From positions 1 to 14,378 of the forward strand of contig JAPPPH010000042.1 of NCBI GenBank assembly GCA_028817635.1: a stretch of DNA of 14,378 bases. The letters are read 5' to 3'. The translations under genes and the position numbers were made by a program. The notes under the pieces are model-generated. The model was not told where the DNA came from and searched no databases. It worked only from the letters and a program-made list of their open reading frames with translations. Source of the DNA: Verrucomicrobiales bacterium. Lineage in GTDB: Bacteria; Verrucomicrobiota; Verrucomicrobiia; Limisphaerales; UBA1096. This document shows positions 11,647-14,378 of this stretch, piece by piece. Every line of letters begins with the position of its first letter. The first letter of the stretch is position 1.

Positions 11647-13290
11647 TTGACTGCCCACCTGTTCAACATCGCGCAACACGGGTTGCGCCGGCTGAAGCAA
11701 GAATTCCGTTTCAAGCTCAACGGCTGGACGGTTGGTGCCGTGATGGTCGGGCTGTTCCTCTTCCTGCCGATGGCCGAGGTGTTGTGGCACCTCACCAGCC
11801 CGGCGGAAAACTGGGAGCACCTCCGCGACACCGTCCTCGGCCGATACCTTAAGGGCTCGATCATCCTCGTCCTTGGCACGGCGGCGTTGTCCCTTTTTCT
11901 CGGTGTCTCGACCGCCTGGCTGGTGGCTTGCTGTGAATTTCCCGGGCGCAAATTTTTTGAATGGGTACTGGTTTTGCCGCTGGCCATCCCCACATACATC
12001 GCCGCCTACGCCTATTTCGATCTGCTCGACCGGTTGACCCCGCTGCTGATCTGGGTGCGTACAAACGTCAACCCGGCGGCGATGACCTGGCTCAGCGACA
12101 CCATGATTTATCCGGTGACGATCGTGGTACTCTCAGCGGTGCTTTATCCGTATGTCTACCTCGTAGCGCGGGCGGCGTTCACCCGACAGAACAGCCAGTG
12201 CATCGAGGCGGCACGCACGCTTGGCCACGGGCCGCAATCGACGTTCTGGAGAGTTGCACTGCCCTTGGCCCGACCGGCGATCGTTGGCGGTGTGGCGCTG
12301 GTGATCATGGAAACGCTCAACGATTACGGTGCGGTGAAGCACTTCAACGTCCACACCTTCACGACCGGTATCTTCCGCACCTGGCTCTCGATGGGCGACC
12401 TGCAGGGTGCGTTGCGCTTGGCCGCCTGTCTGATGGCGTTGATCCTGTTTTTGATGGTGCTGGAAAAGTGGCTGCGCTTCGGGGCCAAGTTTCACAAAAA
12501 CAGCCAAGCGGATCGGCCGTTCCAGCGTTATTCGCTTGGCCAAGCGAAGGCCGGCTTGGCCATCATTTGCTGCCTGCTGCCGCTGGTGATCGGGTTCGTG
12601 CTGCCGCTCTCGCGCTTGGCCTACTGGGCCAGCCTCAACGCTGGAAGGATGCTCGACTCGAGCTTTTTGAAGCTCACTTTCAACAGCGTTGCCGTTGCCA
12701 CTGCAGCCGGTCTGGCCACGGTGGGGCTCGCGTTGTTTTTGGCCTACACGGCACGGTACTTTGGCAGCCGAACCGTCGGGGTGACCAACCGCTTGGCCAT
12801 CCTCGGCTACGCCGTCCCGGGTGCGGTGATCGCGATGGGTATCCTGCTGGTCGCCGGGCAAGTGACGCAGGCCACTGGCTGGGTGCTCACCGGCTCGCTC
12901 ACGGCGCTGGTGCTGGCGTATATCGTCCGGTTTCTTGCCGTCGCCTGGCAGCCGATCGACTCCGGCATGGAACGGAACTGTGCGCAACTCAACAACGCCT
13001 CGCGCTCGCTTGGCGCCACAGCCTCGCGCTCGTTGTTTGACGTCAACGTGCCGCTCCTGCGCAGTTCACTCGTCGCCGCCGGGCTGTTCGTATTCGTCGA
13101 CACAATGAAGGAACTGCCACTCACGCTGATCCTCCGGCCAGCCAATTTTGAGACCCTCTCGACAAAGACTTACGACCTTGTCTATCAGTCGCAGATCCCC
13201 GAGTCGTCCGTCCCTGCGCTTTGCATCATTCTCGTCAGCCTGCTGCCGGTGATCTGGCTCAATCGACAGATGCGTGCCCCGGAAAAATGA
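11647..13290 (+). CDS. fbpB: Ferric-iron ABC transporter permease, fused double permease (FbpB-like)
   Basis: Inner-membrane protein of 547 residues, built of two permease halves as is usual for FbpB/SfuB. The TTG at 11647, 12 nt after the previous stop, is taken as the start because the next in-frame Met (residue 33) lies inside the first hydrophobic segment. Each half carries an EAA loop: CIEAARTLGHGPQSTFWRVALPLARP (185-210) and NNASRSLGATASRSLFDVNVPLL (449-471). About twelve hydrophobic segments are visible, for example 27-45, 72-95, 103-123, 154-175, 213-225, 258-272, 303-322, 345-368 and 386-403. The full palindrome encodes SLGQA (296-300) in the linker between the halves. The stop TGA overlaps the ATPase start (ATGA). 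Confidence 0.9.
   Translation: MTAHLFNIAQHGLRRLKQEFRFKLNGWTVGAVMVGLFLFLPMAEVLWHLTSPAENWEHLRDTVLGRYLKGSIILVLGTAALSLFLGVSTAWLVACCEFPGRKFFEWVLVLPLAIPTYIAAYAYFDLLDRLTPLLIWVRTNVNPAAMTWLSDTMIYPVTIVVLSAVLYPYVYLVARAAFTRQNSQCIEAARTLGHGPQSTFWRVALPLARPAIVGGVALVIMETLNDYGAVKHFNVHTFTTGIFRTWLSMGDLQGALRLAACLMALILFLMVLEKWLRFGAKFHKNSQADRPFQRYSLGQAKAGLAIICCLLPLVIGFVLPLSRLAYWASLNAGRMLDSSFLKLTFNSVAVATAAGLATVGLALFLAYTARYFGSRTVGVTNRLAILGYAVPGAVIAMGILLVAGQVTQATGWVLTGSLTALVLAYIVRFLAVAWQPIDSGMERNCAQLNNASRSLGATASRSLFDVNVPLLRSSLVAAGLFVFVDTMKELPLTLILRPANFETLSTKTYDLVYQSQIPESSVPALCIILVSLLPVIWLNRQMRAPEK
12531..12548. repeat. Iterated palindrome, copy 8, extended to a perfect 18 bp (TTCGCTTGGCCAAGCGAA)
   Basis: The longest perfect copy in the window: two extra pairs (TT/AA) beyond the common 14-mer at 12533-12546. 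It lies inside the fbpB-like gene in the region encoding the linker between permease halves. Half-site matches surround it at 12415-12422, 12503-12510, 12613-12620, 12790-12797 and 13007-13014. Confidence 0.95.
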
Positions 13291-14289
13291 AACTGCTCTC
13301 CATCCAATCCGTTTCAAAACAGTACACCGCCACCGATGCCCCCGCGGTCAACGGGGTCAGCTTCGACTGTAGCAGAGGGGAAGTCGTCGCGCTCATCGGC
13401 GGTAGCGGCAGCGGCAAAACCACGCTGCTCCGCATCATAGCCGGACTCGAGATTCCGGACGCCGGCGAGGTCGTGCTCGACGAAAAAATGTTGAACAGCC
13501 CGTCCGTTTTTGTCCCACCAGAGAGAGAAGCGCGATTGTGGACTGGTGTTTCAGGAATACGCACTTTTCCCAAACAAGACCGTTCGACAAAACATCGCCT
13601 TCGGCAAGGGCGCCACGGACGACCTCAAACAGGTTGAGAGTCTGGTCGAATTGGCCGGCATCGGCGGGTTGGATGAGCGATTTCCGCATGAAATTTCCGG
13701 AGGTCAACAACAGCGGGTCGCGCTCGTACGCGCGCTCGCCACGCGACCGACACTGCTGCTGCTCGACGAGCCGCTCAGTCATCTCGATCCCGAGTTAAGG
13801 GAATCGGTACGCACGGAGTTGCTCAAGCTGTTCCGCGAAACCAGCACCACCGTGCTGTTCGTTTCGCACGACATCGAGGATGCCATGGCGATGGCGGATC
13901 GAATGATCGTCATGCGGGAAGGTGCAGCGGAACAAATCGGAACACCTGGCGAGATTTACGATCGGCCGGCCAGCCCACACATCGCCCGGCTATTCGGCAA
14001 AACGAACTTTATCCCAATTGACCTCCTCCCGAATGCACCCCACTCCATCACGGACGAGACTGGCGAAGGTCAAGTCGTCCCCGTTCGCCCCCACCAATGG
14101 CAACTCGCCGACAACTCCAACGGCGGTGCAACAACCTTCACCGGTAAAGCGGTGTCGGCAACAAAACGGGGCGCGCATCAGGTAGTGCTACTGCAAACAG
14201 AAAGACTTTCACTCACGATTCATCTCCCCGGAAACACCACCGTGAAACCCGGAGACACGCTCACCGTGAGCTGCAATCTTTCGGTTTAG
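13287..14289 (+). pseudogene. fbpC: Ferric-iron ABC transporter ATPase (FbpC-like), frame broken at a (GA)4 tract
   Basis: The gene starts at ATG 13287, overlapping the permease stop. The first frame encodes 79 good residues including Walker A GGSGSGKTT (38-46), up to VFVPPE at 13521-13523; it then loses similarity and would stop at 13635-13637. The remaining domain continues in another frame from about 13528: KRDCGLVFQEYALFPNKTV (Q-loop), ISGGQQQRVALVRA (signature), LLLLDEPLSHLDP (Walker B and D-loop), SHDIEDAMAMADR (H-loop) and a C-terminal TOBE-like region ending at TAG 14287-14289. Skipping the 4 nt at 13524-13527 rejoins PPE to KRDCGLVFQ and restores about 332 residues, the family length. 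The break lies in GAGAGAGA (13521-13528), so the cause may be repeat slippage, phase variation, a real pseudogene or an assembly error. Both halves are otherwise intact, with no decay elsewhere. Confidence 0.85.
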
Positions 14290-14378
14290 AACGCGGCGTT
14301 TTTCGGCGCCCGAGGGAACGGAATCACATCGCGCACGTTGGCCATGCCGGTGGCGTAGATGAGGGTGCGCTCGAAGCC
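14286..14378 (-). CDS. asnS: Asparaginyl-tRNA synthetase, C-terminal end (rest outside the window)
   Basis: The minus strand from 14378 is open and reads GFERTLIYATGMANVRDVIPFPRAPKNAAF, then TAA at 14288-14286. This is the invariant end of class II asparaginyl-tRNA synthetases: the GFER segment belongs to motif 3, whose Arg contacts ATP, and the N-V-R-D-V-I-P-F-P-R tail matches AsnRS closely (AspRS and LysRS end differently). Only 30 residues are visible, so nothing can be said of the start or regulation. Its stop overlaps the TAG of the convergent iron ATPase gene by 3-4 bases. Confidence 0.88.
   Translation of the reverse strand, partial: GFERTLIYATGMANVRDVIPFPRAPKNAAF

Noticed and set aside
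418..12546. Palindrome copies as rho-independent terminators or REP-like elements
   Set aside because: They are not followed by T-runs, most lie inside genes, and there is no conserved flank or paired arrangement as in REP/BIME elements.
418..12546. A CRISPR array or an insertion-sequence family
   Set aside because: Spacing is irregular (12 bp to 2 kb), the copies are within conserved genes, and there are no spacers, cas genes, transposase or target-site duplications.
13510..14289. The second half of the iron ATPase as an independent gene starting at TTG 13510
   Set aside because: Lacks Walker A and any ribosome-binding site, and begins in the middle of a conserved domain that continues from the upstream frame.
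1..14378. tRNA, rRNA or riboswitch genes
   Set aside because: No cloverleaf with a T-loop GTTCRANNC pattern and no recognisable riboswitch core was seen on reading either strand; a covariance-model scan would be decisive.

Overview
The window is a GC-rich, densely packed bacterial chromosome segment. The gene families suggest a Verrucomicrobiota (PVC-group) member: an exported beta-propeller dehydrogenase-like protein, a secreted CotH-type kinase with an extra jelly-roll-like domain, a small c4-like dihaem cytochrome, and few clear Shine-Dalgarno sites. This assignment is inference; no rRNA or other phylogenetic marker is present beyond 30 codons of asnS.

Layout. 1-1859 (+): the 3' end of an unrecognised gene, then an exported beta-propeller protein. 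1856-4928 (-): a carbohydrate-type ABC importer in the order solute-binding protein, permease, permease, with a 4-bp ATGA overlap between the permeases. 5148-6908 (+): a secreted CotH-like kinase, divergent from the binding-protein gene. 6744-8836 (-): dihaem cytochrome c, an MsmK/UgpC-type ABC ATPase (probably the energiser of the importer) and a possible small membrane protein, nearly without spacing. 8946-10355 (+): a DMT/EamA exporter followed by a MarR-family regulator. 10359-10502 (-): a 47-residue membrane or exported peptide. 10621-14289 (+): a ferric-iron ABC importer (binding protein, fused double permease, ATPase) behind a Fur-like operator. The ATPase reading frame is broken at a (GA)4 tract. 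14286-14378 (-): the C-terminus of asparaginyl-tRNA synthetase. No gene-free stretch exceeds 300 bp; the longest gap is 4929-5147.

The most striking feature is not a gene. The perfect palindrome CGCTTGGCCAAGCG occurs 8 times, and its 10-bp core CTTGGCCAAG occurs 13 times, about once per 1.1 kb. Copies lie inside unrelated genes on both strands and between genes, with no shared flanks. In coding regions the copies use two of three frames (LGQA or LAK), and the half-site CGCTTGGC is also abundant. The behaviour resembles the HIP1 highly iterated palindrome of cyanobacteria but the sequence is different. I know of no description of this motif, though I could not search for it.
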